Of a stretch of 64,000 nt of DNA, positions 10,992 to 22,611 are shown in pieces; the stretch's first letter is position 1, and every line of letters begins with the position of its first letter. Source of the stretch: Deroplatys truncata (lineage: Eukaryota; Arthropoda; Insecta; Mantodea; Mantidae); NCBI GenBank assembly GCA_030765065.1, contig CM060990.1:666636618-666700617 (forward strand), read 5' to 3'. Below the pieces are notes generated by a model. It made no database searches. It worked only from the letters and a program-made list of their open reading frames with translations, and was not told the origin of the DNA. Position numbers and translations under genes: made by a program.

Positions 10992-11193
10992 TATAAGGTT
11001 TAAGTTGTAATGTTACCCTTCGGCAGTTGGGCCATTCTTTGGAGGAAGTAAAGCACCATGTCAATCCACTGGCTAGAATTATGCTCGGAAAAAACAGGGA
11101 TGGTCACGCAGGTAGGGGTTGTGGCTAAATTTTGTCAGTGCTAACATAAACAGCTCCGTTCCATTATGGGCCACATTTTATGCGCGCAGTATA

Positions 11194-11838
11194 CGTTGTG
11201 TTGATGTTTTGGTCTGACTGTACTGTACCCTAGTTCGGGCGTTATCTCGCCTGTCTAAACCTAGCCATGACGCACTAGCGTCCTCGTCTGAAAACTGCAC
11301 TTTTCGCCAGACAGGTTACTCTTGATTTTGTTTTGTTTGAAGTAGACAATCTATATCGTTTAGTTAAAACATATACGCTTTCGGCGAAAAGTCCAATAGA
11401 GTCCCTCAAGAGTTGATCGTAATTGTTGAACGTTTTTAACGAACTAAACATTACATCGAGCCAATAAGCTGGAAAGCCCCCAGACACTTGAATCTGAACC
11501 AGGTGCTTACGAATTAGAGACAAACTACTAAAAGGTTCTGTAAGCTTAGCAAATAACGTCCATACCTATTTCGAAACTCTATTCCGAGTCCAAATAATGT
11601 TGAAGACAGGAATGCTAACGTGTATAAGGAGCTCTGAAAGCAGCTCCTAGAGCCGGCCTATTAGTTTGTTCACTTAGGGTAAACAAACTTTGAAGAGGGT
11701 CACGTTTTGAAGATTAGTAATAATCCTTACGAAATTATAAAGGTATAAATATGGTGTAACTGCGCGGGTAGAGCAATAGGTCATAAAATGCCCAAATACT
11801 ATGCAAAACCACATTTAGGAGCAAAGGCGTAGCTAAAA
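11194..11838. other. No recognised feature
   Basis: Moderately AT-rich sequence without shared repeats. The 82-codon minus frame at 11275-11523 has no recognisable motif. Confidence 0.4.
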
Positions 11839-12048
11839 CCCTGCGGAATGGCCCAGGTGGTAACGTCTGTGGCCCGCATTAGGGAGTTCCCGGGTGCAAA
11901 TCCCCGGGGCCGACCAATCTTACCAAAGTTTTTTTCGTCGTATTCCTCAGTCGCTAGGTGAATACTGGGTTGAATAATTTGATCCACGAATTCTCTTCTC
12001 ATCCCTTTCATCACTACATTTCATTTCCTGGTTCTTCACCGCCATACT
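11839..12048 (+). mobile_element. SINE A fragment joined to satellite
   Basis: A tRNA-like head is visible: the A-box region GGCCCAGGTGGTAACG and the B-box region GGGTGCAAATCC. The family body follows, with TTTTTTTCGTCG, TAGGTGAATACTGG and CATTTCATTTCCTG. Other SINE A copies continue beyond this point, but here the 76-bp satellite starts at once. Confidence 0.7.
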
Positions 12049-13040
12049 AGGCATTGGGCTAATCATCCATCCTGTATACGCTATGATTCAGAGTTTGCTT
12101 GCTCTTCGACAGACTACTGACACAGGGCATTGGGCTGATCACCCATCCTGTATACGCTATGGTTCAGAGTTTGCTTGCTCTTCGACAGACTACTGACACA
12201 GGGCATTGGGCTGATCACCCATCCTGTATACGCTATGGTTCAGAGTTTGCTTGCTCTTCGACAGACTACTGACACAGGGCATTGGGCTGATCACCCATCC
12301 TGTATACGCTATGGTTCAGAGTTTGCTTGCTCTTCGACAGACTACTGACACAGGGCATTGGGCTGATCACCCATCCTGTATACGCTATGATGCAGAGTTT
12401 GCTTGCTCTTCGACAGACTACTGACACAGGGCATTGGGCTGATCACCCATCCTGTATACGCTATGATGCAGAGTTTGCTTGCTCTTCGACAGACTACTGA
12501 CACAGGGCATTGGGCTAATCATCCATCCTGTATACGCTATGATTCAGAGTTTGCTTGCTCTTCGACAGACTACTGACACAGGGCATTGGGCTGATCACCC
12601 ATCCTGTATACGCTATGGTTCAGAGTTTGCTTGCTCTTCGACAGACTACTGACACAGGGCATTGGGCTGATCACCCATCCTGTATACGCTATGATGCAGA
12701 GTTTGCTTGCTCTTCGACAGACTACTGACACAGGGCATTGGGCTGATCACCCATCCTGTATACGCTATGATGCAGAGTTTGCTTGCTCTTCGACAGACTA
12801 CTGACACAGGGCATTGGGCTGATCACCCATCCTGTATACGCTATGATTCAGAGTTTGCTTGCTCTTCGACAGACTACTGACACAAGACATTGGGCTGATC
12901 ACCTATCCTGCATATGCTATGATCCAGAGTTTACTTGCTCCTCGACAGGCTACTGACACAAGACATTGTGCTGATCACCCATCCTGGATATGCTGTTATC
13001 CAGAATTTGCTTGCTCCTCGACAGGCTACTGACACAAGAC
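12049..13040. repeat. 76-bp satellite, 13 units
   Basis: Thirteen consecutive units with starts exactly 76 bases apart (12049, 12125 ... 12961) and no indels. Units 1-11 are nearly identical; 12 and 13 are diverged. Diagnostic variants (GATTCAG, GGTTCAG, GATGCAG) occur in the order A B B B C C A B C C A, which points to unequal exchange of multi-unit blocks. Confidence 0.97.
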
Positions 13041-14061
13041 GGGGTGACGGTTAAAGAAGAATTGTACCTAGATAAAGTGGCACTATTCTTTACCACCATA
13101 CTTCAATTGTTACTTTAATAACCAATGTGGAATAAATAGAGTGCCGAAATATATATTTGTTATTTTAGTGTGTAGAAATAACTATTAATCTCAGCATGAG
13201 AGAGAAAAAAAAGTATATTCCCGCTTTGTTACCTCAAAATGGAGTTCCTTAATTTGGTTTTATGATTACGTAAGGCAGCAATTTATGCGGTAAGATTGTT
13301 GCAATATTTTGACCGTCAACTTACTCACAATTTCTAGTCTCGCTAGCGAAAGGCAAGGCGTTGACATAAAGTATACGCGACGTTAAGTATTTGCTGAACC
13401 CTTCAGAAAAGTGCGGTTCCCTTTACGGCTGACATGGACACTCCTGCTTCCATCTTATCTTCAATCCTGTCCATACTATGCACATATGTTTTCCTTTTTG
13501 TTGATATATAAGCGTTAAAATAAATTTCGAGACATACATAACAAGTTTAATAAAATTGTCTTAAAACTGAAAGATTCTGAAGTCGTTACAATGTTTGAGG
13601 AATTAAGGTGGGTATCAAAAACACGTTTAATTCATTCGTTAAGTAGTATTGATCCTATAAGTTCCTCTATATCGTCGTCTAACATTCCAAGAACGACCTA
13701 TGGCTTTATTGGTTAATTAAAGCGTTACGGCTTATAAACCGTTAACAATCACTAAGTCTGATTTCTCATATATCATAACGAGTATTTAGTTATTAACTGA
13801 TACACTAATATAACAAATTTACGTCCCTGTTATGGCGTTATATTATAATTAACTGGAAATTAGTTTTTACTGGTGTGTGGAGAACCATATTTATATTTAT
13901 TACATAAAATTCTGATGAAGAGCCTATTATCTCCTACTTGTTACACACACATTACTAGCTACTGGCTTGAACAAACAGTGTAGCTCTTGCTTACTGTAAT
14001 GCGGACTCTGGTTCTATTCCCGACTGTCTCTGCATTTCTGTTTCTCGGATTTCTTCGATTA
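13041..14061. other. Mostly unrecognised; worn tRNA-like stretch near its end
   Basis: AT-rich, without coding signature. Around 13978-14030, GTGTAGCTC and GGTTCTATTCCC resemble the A and B boxes of a decayed tRNA-derived SINE. The rest shows nothing. Confidence 0.35.
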
Positions 14062-14196
14062 TTAGTTTCTATACTACGTATAGTAAGTAGGGGAAGTACT
14101 GTATTCCACTCAAAATTTGTATACCAAGATTTCAACAGAAATACATGTTTTAAGGCTCCCTGAAGCCCAAAAAAGAATTTTTAGAAAAAGGTCCAC

Positions 14197-14241
<45 letters not shown>

Positions 14242-14460
14242 CAGCATAATTCAAAAACGAAAAGTCGGATAAATACCAAACTTGATATTCAAATTTACTA
14301 TTTTCCAAAGTGCGACAGGAAGATTTTCCAGAAAATTCCCCCACTCCCAGCTACCCTTTACATGGAGCATTTTTGGAAATTTTCGATTTTCTCAAAAATG
14401 GATCTAACGAATTTGATTACAATACCACATATTTAAGGTACTTAAACGACAAACAAAATG
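14062..14460 (-). repeat. Family F repeat (3' part), interrupted by Tc1
   Basis: Reverse-oriented 3' end of family F, starting at the CTACGTATAGTAAGTAGG tail and including a long GT tract. It runs up to the TA into which the Tc1 element at 14463 inserted. Confidence 0.8.
14198..14238. repeat. (GT)n microsatellite in family F
   Basis: About 20 GT units at the position where other family F copies carry short CA runs. It is an expansion of a seed within the repeat. Confidence 0.95.
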
Positions 14461-14462
14461 TA

Positions 14463-15112
14463 CACTATATGATCAAAAGTATCCGGACACCCCCACAAAC
14501 ATACGTTTTTCATCTTAGGTGCATTGTGCTGCCACCTACTGCCTGGTACTCATTATCGGCGACCTCAGTAGTCATTACACGTCTGAAACAGCAGAATGGG
14601 ACACTCCGTGGAACTCACGGACTTCGAACGTAGTCAGGTGATTGGGTGTCACTTGTTTCAGAAGTCTGTACGCGAGACTTCCACACTCCTAAACATCCCT
14701 AGGTCCACTGTTTCTGATGTGATAGTGAAGTGGATACGTGAAGGGAGATGTACAGTATAAAAGCGTACAGGCCGACCTCGTCTGTTGACTGACAGAGACC
14801 GCCGGCGTTTGAAGAGGGTCGTAAAGAGTAATAGGCAGACATCTATCCAGACCATCACACAGGAATTTCAAACTGCATCAGGATCCACTCCAAGTACTAT
14901 GACAGTTAGGCGTGAGGTGAGAAATCTTGGATTCCATTGTCGAGCGGCTGCTCATAAGCCACACATCACGCAGGAAAATGCCAAACGACGCCTCGCTTGG
15001 TGTAAGGAGCGTCAACATTACACGATTGAACAGTGGCAAAACGTTGTGTGGAGTGACGAATCACGGTACACAACGTGGCGATCCGATGGCAGGGTGTGGG
15101 TATGGCGAATGA
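14463..15112 (+). mobile_element. Tc1-like element, 3'-truncated
   Basis: The left end CACTATATGATCAAAAG followed by TATCCGGACACC is the classic Tc1-type terminal sequence and is preceded by TA. The right half, including the other terminal repeat, is missing; sequence after about 15112 is unrelated. Confidence 0.85.
14596..15112 (+). pseudogene. Tc1-like transposase, N-terminal two thirds
   Basis: ATG 14596 opens MGHSVELTDFERSQVIGCHL, the start of the HTH domain, followed by an RSTVSDVIVKWIREG-like second helix region. A TAA at 14758-14760 interrupts the frame. The same frame resumes with KRTGRPRLLTDRDRRRLKR (the GRPR hook and second HTH), then a TQENAKRRLAWCKER block and WQNVVWSDESRY, whose aspartate is the first catalytic residue. 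The similarity ends at GRVWVWRM near 15112. The second aspartate and the glutamate of the DDE triad are lost, so it is inactive. The same frame stays open to 15132 only through unrelated sequence. Confidence 0.9.
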
Positions 15113-15179
15113 GTCTTCACATTAGCGTATAAACTGCGGGTTGCATAGATACGAATAACTAGGGTCAGCTGACTCACCT

Positions 15180-15350
15180 GGTATAAGGCCAGCAATAGCG
15201 TCCAGTTCTGAAACATCTGACCATCGCTGTTCCGTTTCCATTTATAACGAAATGTGTAATGAAACTATTTTTGAAACGGTTTAGTTAAAATGAAGTAGAA
15301 AAATAAGCTTTTGTAAGATAAGCCTTTTTTACCGGTTAATAAATGATACA
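15180..15350 (-). repeat. Family F 5' fragment, reverse
   Basis: Matches 3090-3175 joined to 4815-4880 without the mariner found there, so it records the empty site of that insertion. Confidence 0.65.
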
Positions 15351-15479
15351 AGGTAGAAAAAGTTATGTGAATGTAACGCATCAGATCTTTTTTATGAACT
15401 ATTACCGCTGTGCACGCGATTCAAAGCGATGCTTTACTAAATAGTATATAGTACAACTTTGTAGCTTTAATATGCACCG

Positions 15480-16357
15480 AAAATTTCCGTTTAAACTTTC
15501 GATGTGTTACGATTACATGAATTTCTTTACCCTCTGTTGTTTATTTTTACATAGCTGCTATAACATTTCTTTTGGAACCTTTTTCCTTTTACCTGCTTTT
15601 TGTTAATGGACATAAACGTTTGCAGAATTAGCTTCATTACACATTGCGTTGTAGGTACAGGGGGATAGAAGAAACCGAATCGATAGTCAGATGCTTAAAA
15701 GCGGGACGCTCTATTCCGGCCCTAAAATTCCGTACACTTTCCATTACATAGCGAGAAACAACTGAATAGCAACAACACTAAAATAATGAGAAAGTGCTGA
15801 AAAATATAAACCAATGAAAACGAATATTTCGGAAACGGCTATGCTACAAAAAGTTATTTGAAGTAAATTGCGAGTTTTAAAGAGTTATGTCAACAGTTTT
15901 TGTGCAGTACGTTTTTGTCCATCACTTGAGGTTTACCCGATAAACAAAACTGTATAAGATTCCTTCCGAATAAAGAAGACCTCACAGGCTGTTCCCAAAA
16001 ATTCAAAATGTAAATGTTATTTGTCACGTAAATATCTTAAAAAATAGGATACTTTAATCTAAATCGTTGGAGCCATTATTGAAGAAATCAAAAACATTGA
16101 AAATGTCCCATGTGAAGGTAGTATAGGGTGGGGGGATTTCTTGAAAATATTTGTCTCTTATCTTTGGAAGATACTGAATTTAAATATCAAGTTTAGTATT
16201 AATCCGACTTTTCGTTTTTGAGTTACGCTTTCACAGACATACAGACACACGCGTAGACAGGGGCCTTAAAACATGTATTTCTTGTGAAATATAAGGTAGA
16301 ACTTTTGGGTGGAATACAATACCTTCTTGGTATGTGGTAGATAAAATTAAAAAAATA
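15480..16357 (+). repeat. Family F repeat, copy 2
   Basis: Full-length but diverged. It starts near CGATGTGTTACGATTACATG and ends TAGATAAAATTAAAAAAA. It is followed within about 10 bases by another copy, so two family members stand head to tail. Confidence 0.75.
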
Positions 16358-16366
16358 AACAAAGGA

Positions 16367-17180
16367 ATCTGATGTGTTGCACTCACATGGCTTTCTCTAC
16401 TCTTGTAGAAACTATTTTTACAAACCTAATTCTCCATCTATCTTATTGCTAATTTTCTTATAGGTACAAGGGAAATGTGGTAGGCTTTAAGCGATAGTCA
16501 GATCCTTTAAGAGCTGGTTGCTATGTGGAACATTTCATTCTCTTTGCATGTCCAGGACTTAGAAAAAAAAAAGAAACGAATAACGAATTCCCATTATAAG
16601 TATTGGAAACTTCAAACAAATAACAAGAAATATCTCGGAAATGGCTCACTCCACAAAAGTAATGTTTATAACATAAATTGTGTGTTTTAATGAGATCTAC
16701 ATATATTGTCTATCTCTTACGGTATACCAGTTATGCAAAACCATTCAGAATGAAGAGGATTTTTGGGGACATTCCCGGAAAATTCAAGATATGCATTTGC
16801 CATAAAAACATCTTAAACAAATGATATTTTAATCAAAATCGTTATAACCCTTTTTGAGAAAATTAGTATTTTCTAAAAATTTCTATGTAAAGTGTAGTCT
16901 GGGGTGGAGGAGTTTTCTTGAAAATCTTCGTGTAGCATACTTGGAAGATACCAAATGCCTATCACATACCAAGTTTGGTATTTATCCGACGTTTCGTTAT
17001 TGAGTTATGCTGTTCGCAGACGCAAAGAAACACACACGGACATGTTTCTAAAAATGCTTTATTTGGATTCAGGGCTCCTCTAAACATGTATTTCCGGTGA
17101 AATCTCGGTATAGAATTCTTGGGTGAAATGCAATATTTCCCCTACTTACTATATGTAGCAGATAAAGTAAAAAAAAAATG
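16367..17180 (+). repeat. Family F repeat, copy 3
   Basis: Full-length, from ATCTGATGTGTTGCACTC to GTAGCAGATAAAGTAAAAA. The landmarks TTATGCAAAACCATTCAG, GGTGGAGGAGTTTTC and TGAGTTATGCTGTTCG are in the usual order. Confidence 0.82.
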
Positions 17181-17701
17181 GGATCCGAATCTTATCGGGC
17201 ATTAAAATTACATTAAAACAACTGCATCTTTACTTTAATTTTCTAGCCTTTCAGAGAAATAGTTACCATATACTCGTACCTCATGTTGCCCATTTTACTC
17301 GCTTACAAACATTGCAAACATATTATATTCAAACGTAGCTCATAGAGGATTCTAATTGTACTGCTTGAGATTATTATCATAGTGGTACAGTAGGTATTCC
17401 AAGAACGAGCTGTTCGTACAGTGTACGATAGTTTAAATATGTTGTGGTATTTAAAATGAGATAAATAATCACTGAATGTTACACCGTTAAAGATGGAATA
17501 CGTTCAGACATGGTAACGAACGACAGAATGGTCATTTATAGAAACTTTTCTAGTAACCAATCATTAAACATATTTTTATCCTTATCTATAAGTGAGCAAT
17601 TGAGGGATCTAGTGAGAGAGGGAGCTAAGCCACAAAATTTGAAAAACGAGTTTTCGCCATTTCTAGTATACTTCTGTAATTCTTATGTATCAGGAAAACT
17701 A
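17181..17701. other. No recognised feature
   Basis: AT-rich, no shared repeat. A 117-codon plus frame (17510-17863) starts here but runs into the neighbouring transposon and shows no family motif. Confidence 0.4.
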
Positions 17702-18020
17702 CAGTGCCTTCGTTTTATGCCAAGGCCACAAATGCCTTGTATGCGTATCGGCCGAGATGGCAGTAACCTCGGTATTATGCCACTGTGCAGAAGCGGTGCA
17801 GGACATGTCAAAGGTACGTTTACCAGCTGCGAGCTGAGTCGTTGCTTTGTCTTCGTGTTGTGAAGTGTTTCGACAATACGTGTGTTGTGTGTGAATGTTA
17901 TTCTCTTATTAGTCCACGGAAATGCCTGCCAACAGATTCACGCTTGAACAGCGTATTTTTATGTACTGGTTATCCAGTTCCGTGTAGAGACACTGTGAGA
18001 TGTTTGGTCCATAAATTTAG
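17702..18020 (+). mobile_element. DUF4817-like family ii element, 5' half
   Basis: Starts at TA then CAGTGCCTTCGTTTTATGCC and matches 51383-51760 closely. It contains ATGCCTGCCAACAGATTCAC, the start of the HTH reading frame (MPANRFTLEQRIFMYWLSS), which then has a small deletion and stop. The element breaks off at about 18020, next to a family V half copy. Confidence 0.78.
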
Positions 18021-18028
18021 AACTATTT

Positions 18029-18292
18029 GTTGCTGCTACTAAACGCTAATATGAAACCGGCATTGAGAAATCGGTAGCGTAGCATAAAAATATAAGGTTT
18101 AAGTTGTATGTTAACCTTCGGCAGTTCGACCATACCTACTTTTGGGGAGGTAAAGTACCCTGCTAAACTAGTGGCTAGCATTATCGTCGAAAAACACAGG
18201 TGGTTACGCTGGTAGGGGTTGTGGCTAGATTTGGTCAGTACCAACATAAATAGCTCCGTTCCATTTTGGTCCACATTTTATGTACGTCAGTA
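18029..18292. mobile_element. Family V element, 3' half
   Basis: Matches the right part of the family V copies at 9795 and 18828, including the terminal GGTCCACATTTTATG and CAGTA followed by TA. It lacks the left half. The 110 bases following it are repeated after the second family V copy at 20075. Confidence 0.75.
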
Positions 18293-18410
18293 TACATGCA
18301 AACAAACAAAAAAAATTAACTATTTAACTTTGTTTTTTCGAAGTGATAGTTGAAAATTTATGACTACCCCTCGTACAAGTAGCCAGAAGAAGAAAAATAA
18401 TTTTGTTGTA

Positions 18411-18825
18411 CAGTTGGGTGTAAAAATGTGCGGATATAAGGAAGCGCGGTTAACGTTGGCAATCAATAATTCACACGCCTCTGCCGCGCCTTCCATCCCT
18501 CATTCGTTTACAGAGGTCAATGCTTGAATGCCGAACCAATAAGAGCCGGACTCATTCAAGGGCTAGTATGGAGTCTTTGGGAGGCATATTGTTTCAACCA
18601 TTCAGGTGACATATACAGATTCTCCACCCCTTCATCACCCAGCTAGGCCTGACCTTTCTTCATAGGGTAATTGCTAGCGTATCGGACTACAGCTAAAACT
18701 AATTAGAGGAAAGCTCACCTAAGGCAGACGCGGAACACAAATGACGAGGAGATTCGGCCAACATTCAAGAATGGAAAACACTAAAAGTAACTAAAGGCAT
18801 CGGCACTTTTTTCCGCACTCAACTG
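18411..18825. mobile_element. MITE family K, copy 1
   Basis: 415 bp with inverted ends CAGTTGGGTGTAAAAA and, reverse complemented, CAGTTGAGTGCGGAAAAA, flanked by TA on both sides. The body matches 27915-28328 in opposite orientation. It is non-coding. Its right TA (18826-18827) is also the left TA of the next element. Confidence 0.88.
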
Positions 18826-18827
18826 TA

Positions 18828-20075
18828 CACTGTCGTGCATAAAACATGGCCCATTTCCTTAGATCGCCATAGTGTTTTTCTCTCCATAAGGTTTACACCT
18901 TCAGGTAAGCCACTTTTGACTCCGCCCGGCCGGTATCAGTTCTCTGTGTGAGTGCCTGAAAAACAATTCAGGGGCATAAAAACTAACCAATGAACCATGT
19001 TTATTTCTATAGGGAATGAAAGGGTGGTTTGGATGCTCTCTATGAAATAGTTTCGCTACGATTGGCACACAAGGAAAGGCTAAACTAATTACAAATAATT
19101 CGGCCTTCCAGAGAAAGGGGTGAAAAATCATTTGCATGTGATTAAATAGAACGACAGTTGGGACATTTTTATGAGAGCTTTTATCAGTGACATCGAGATG
19201 CAGGTTAAGATTTTGCTGTTACTAAACGTCAACATGAAAACTGGCATTAAGAAAACAGTAGTCTAGCATGAAAATATAAGGTTTAAGTTGTAATGTTAAC
19301 ATTCTGCAGTTCGGTCATACCTACTTTTGTGGAGGTAAAGTGCCCTGCCAATCCGGTGGCTAGAATTATCCTGGAAAAAAACAGAGGTGGTTAGGCTGGT
19401 AGGAACCGAGCGGGATGCCTCAGGCGGTTATGTCTGTGGCCCGCATTCGGGAGGTCCCGCGATCGATGCCCGGTGACCTCCCTCTCTGGCCTATGGGTTT
19501 TTCGTGGTTTCCCCGTGTCGCCAGGCGAATCTTGGAGTGGTTCATCTTCTACCATGATTCTCCTTCCTCTCATTTCCTGTATTCTTCCTCATCATCTGTT
19601 TCAGGGCGGTAGGACCAAGCGACGGTGTTCGGCGGGTTGCGGCTGGGCGGTGGTTTTTGCTCTGTAAATGTTTCTTTCCTGGCGTCGCTGTGGTACTACT
19701 CATTTAGGTCTCTCCTCAGCGTGGGGCTCCGCTCCGGGGGATCCTGGAGGTTTGGTGGCTTGTGGGCAGATACCGTGCGGCGTCGGATGCGTTATATCTG
19801 GAAACGTTAGGGACCCCGTCCATGCTTGCGCCCGTCGGCATCCGGAACTGGTCGCCCTTCGGCTCTCCCTCCTCAGCCTCCCCTCCCAGGTGTCATGTTG
19901 GAAGCATTAAGGGCCGATTGACCTACTTGTGGTGCTCTACCCCGGTTCCTGGGGTACCCCCATGATACATACCTTTACCGTTACCTTTTAACCAGGTAGG
20001 GATGTGGCTAGGTTTTGCCAGTACCAACATAAATAACTCCGTTCCTTTATGGGCCACATTTTATGCACCCCAGTA
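18828..20075. mobile_element. Family V element, full copy with SINE insert
   Basis: Left end CACTGTCGTGCATAAAA, right end in reverse complement TACTGGGGTGCATAAAATG, both next to TA. About 650 bp once the SINE at 19404-19990 is removed. It begins directly on the TA that closes MITE K. Confidence 0.82.
19404..19990 (+). mobile_element. SINE A, long copy
   Basis: A degenerate tRNA-like head (CGAGCGGGATGCCTCAGGCG, then GTCCCGCGATCGATGCCC) is followed by the family body TATGGGTTTTTCGTGGTTT and a GC-rich region to about 19990. The insertion site GGCTGGTAGG is duplicated imperfectly as ACCAGGTAGG at the other end. Uninterrupted family V copies show the site once. Frames of 60-80 codons here are by-products of the GC-rich SINE. 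Confidence 0.82.
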
Positions 20076-20189
20076 TACACGCAAACAAACTAATTGCTTA
20101 TCTTTATTTTTTCGAGGTGATAATTGAAACTTTATGACTACCCCTCGTACAAATAACAAGAAGAAAAATAATTTCGTTGTACCCATGTG

Positions 20190-20753
20190 TGTTCTCTAAT
20201 TTATGTACCTAAGAGATATGCATGAACGCAGATGGAATTTAATATATTTAAAATCTTACTAAGCGTGTACAGACCTGAGATACATTTACACACGTGTTTA
20301 CAAACATGGTTTAGCAAAAACTTGAATTATAATTAGCATTACATACTTAAGCACAAACAGCTGCAAATGTTCTGTATGAAACTTCGTTTTCTGCCAGATT
20401 GTGCCATAATGATAAATAACTTAACCTCCATTAAAGCCTTTATATCTGATATGCATTCCCATTAACAAGTTCATCTATCCGTACGATGTATCCTTTGGTT
20501 TATCTCGTCACGGTAGCACAATGGTGTGTCGTCACGGGACGGCCGTAGCATTGAATGTTTAAAATTTGGCCTAACCATCCAACTTAATTTTTTTTTTTTT
20601 TTTTTTTTTTTGAAGTTAGCATCCTGTAAACTAGGTTGGTCATATCGGAAGGTGTGTGAACTTAAATGGACCCCTTAGAGCTTAGAGTTGCCCGATATTC
20701 GTCTTCTCAAGATAAGGGAAGGGTTGCGCACAAGAAACGAGAGCAACATTGGC

Positions 20754-20800
<47 letters not shown>

Positions 20801-22611
20801 GGATAGTTGTATCGCTAAGCTCAAAAAGGCATTAATTAAATTTCAGCAAAGATGCCCACTCTTGGACTGGCAAAAGCCAAAAGAAAAAAGAGAGAAGTCT
20901 AAAATATCTTTCCGGGGGAGGGGGATATAATCCTGAAATCACATTCATCTGTCTTAATCATGCAATATTCGCCTCATTACTGTTGACGTAATGCAATTCA
21001 TATGTAAGGTAAAAAACGTTGCATATATATAAAAGTGAACCACGCACGTGTAGGTATGAGATGACACAGCAATTTACACGCTGTTTTAGTGCAATATCAT
21101 AAAAAGAAAATCGAAAATCATACAGAAACTCCATTTTGTAAGAGTTTGTGATTTTTAATAATAACTTTAAACACTGAACTCAAAATTCTTTCTTATAGCT
21201 TTTTAAACAATTTTACACTGGTGTCTCACGCAGTTTATCTGTCTCTGATCTCAGTGGCGTCTGATGCTGTACGCGCCGAACAATTATTGATAAGTAGTAT
21301 ATGTTTATAAGCATGCTTCAATGCCCCCATAAACAGGTGCAAGAAAGGGCACACAACGGCTGTCTTATAAAGGGCTTAAAATCCAAATTACGCAATTGTG
21401 CCTCAGTTACATAAATCAGTAACTGAAAAGATTCCGGAAATCAATTATTACGATTTACCAGCACTTCAGGGCTTCCTTGTTAGGCTTGTAAATATTATTC
21501 AGAGTAAGGTAAATTAAAAATTAACTGTCTACTTTTGTATACTACTTAACCTATTATCTAGAACATGGTAATGTAGAGATAGCGAAAACGGGATTCGCGA
21601 GATATTTGGACTTGGCAGGCGCCGCGCCGCTCCCTGTCTTGCGGCTGACCGCTTGTTTTTCTAGACTGCTGAGTAATGTAGCGCGTGTTGCATATTTCGT
21701 GACTCGCAATTTTCGCCACCCCTGTAGTAATGGAATACACTGCTCAGGAACTCCTAGTTACATCCAACCACAAGAAGGAAGTGTAGAAGAGAAAAGGAAA
21801 AGCATAATATGAAATTCCATGTTATGGAATTAGGCATTGGGTATTAAAAATGCATTAGAAGCACAAGGAAAATGCTAAAGAGCCTTGTATTCACTTACCT
21901 GCGCGTCATGCTGAATAGAAGCGTATTATTTTGTTGTTATATGGAGAGTACACCTGGCTGGAAAGGCACAACCCGTATTTCCTTCGGCTTAAAATTATGA
22001 TGTGCAGGTTAATAGTGTTCTAACTGCGCGTGTGAACACGGAGCAAACACCAGTAAAATACTCTTCCTCTGGTGTGAACTAAGTTTTAAGATGTGTTGCT
22101 TGCAGTTAAATTAAGTAACACGTAATCGGTGGAACTGTTTGGTTAACGGATCCACGAACATATCATGTAGTGGTGGATTTAAAGCTGGATTATATCAGTG
22201 CTATAATTAATTTAAGTTCCTAAACCATTCAATAAGTCAATAAATGAAACATTACTAATGTAAATTAAGGACTAAGAAGCTGTGATTCGAACAAAAAATA
22301 CAACACTTTTCACGTGTGATACGTAATCTTCTTGGTATGGAAATTCGTTACGTCGTGTTAGGTAGCTATCTGCCTTATAAGCTGGAGGGCCAGAGGTCGA
22401 ATTTCAGTTGGGGTAAGTTTTCTGAATAAGGTTTTTCCGTAGTTTTCTCTTATCCGCATGATAACTCTTAGATCTTTGTACCCCGGGCTCATTTAGCATT
22501 TAGTGGTTGTCAATTCTTTAATCATTTCCGTACACTTAATATATTATAAGGTGCGTTTAATTTTGTTTTCAGCGTATTAATGTCAGATTCTTAGGAAATA
22601 TTTTGGGTAAT
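20190..22611. other. Mostly unrecognised
   Basis: Contains a T tract at 20588-20610 and an ATT microsatellite at about 20755-20800. A worn tRNA-like stretch at about 22345-22420 has GGTAGCTATCTGCC and AGGTCGAATTTCAG at A/B-box spacing. A GC-rich patch lies at 21610-21660. No coding motif was recognised. Confidence 0.4.
20755..20800. repeat. (ATT)n microsatellite
   Basis: About 14 ATT units in tandem. Confidence 0.95.

Larger units (their letters stand above)
9795..11191. mobile_element. Family V non-coding TA-type element, with nested transposon
   Basis: Ends are CACTACCGTGCATAAAAAG on the left and, in reverse complement, TACTGCGCGCATAAAATG on the right, each flanked by TA. Without the nested element it is about 640 bp, equal to the copy at 18828-20075 after removal of its SINE. 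It has no transposase frame of its own and is therefore a non-autonomous Tc1/mariner-type element. Confidence 0.78.

Noticed and set aside
12049..13040. CRISPR-like array
   Set aside because: Units are continuous 76-bp copies with no variable spacers, in an animal-type sequence; this is a satellite.
14785..15132. Intact short transposase starting at 14785
   Set aside because: The frame is the remainder of a longer gene opened at 14596 and stopped at 14758; the C-terminal 7 or so codons come from unrelated sequence.
17510..17863. 117-codon plus frame as a possible host gene
   Set aside because: Its second half lies in the left end of a family ii transposon and the first half has no motif; no splice or promoter context supports it.
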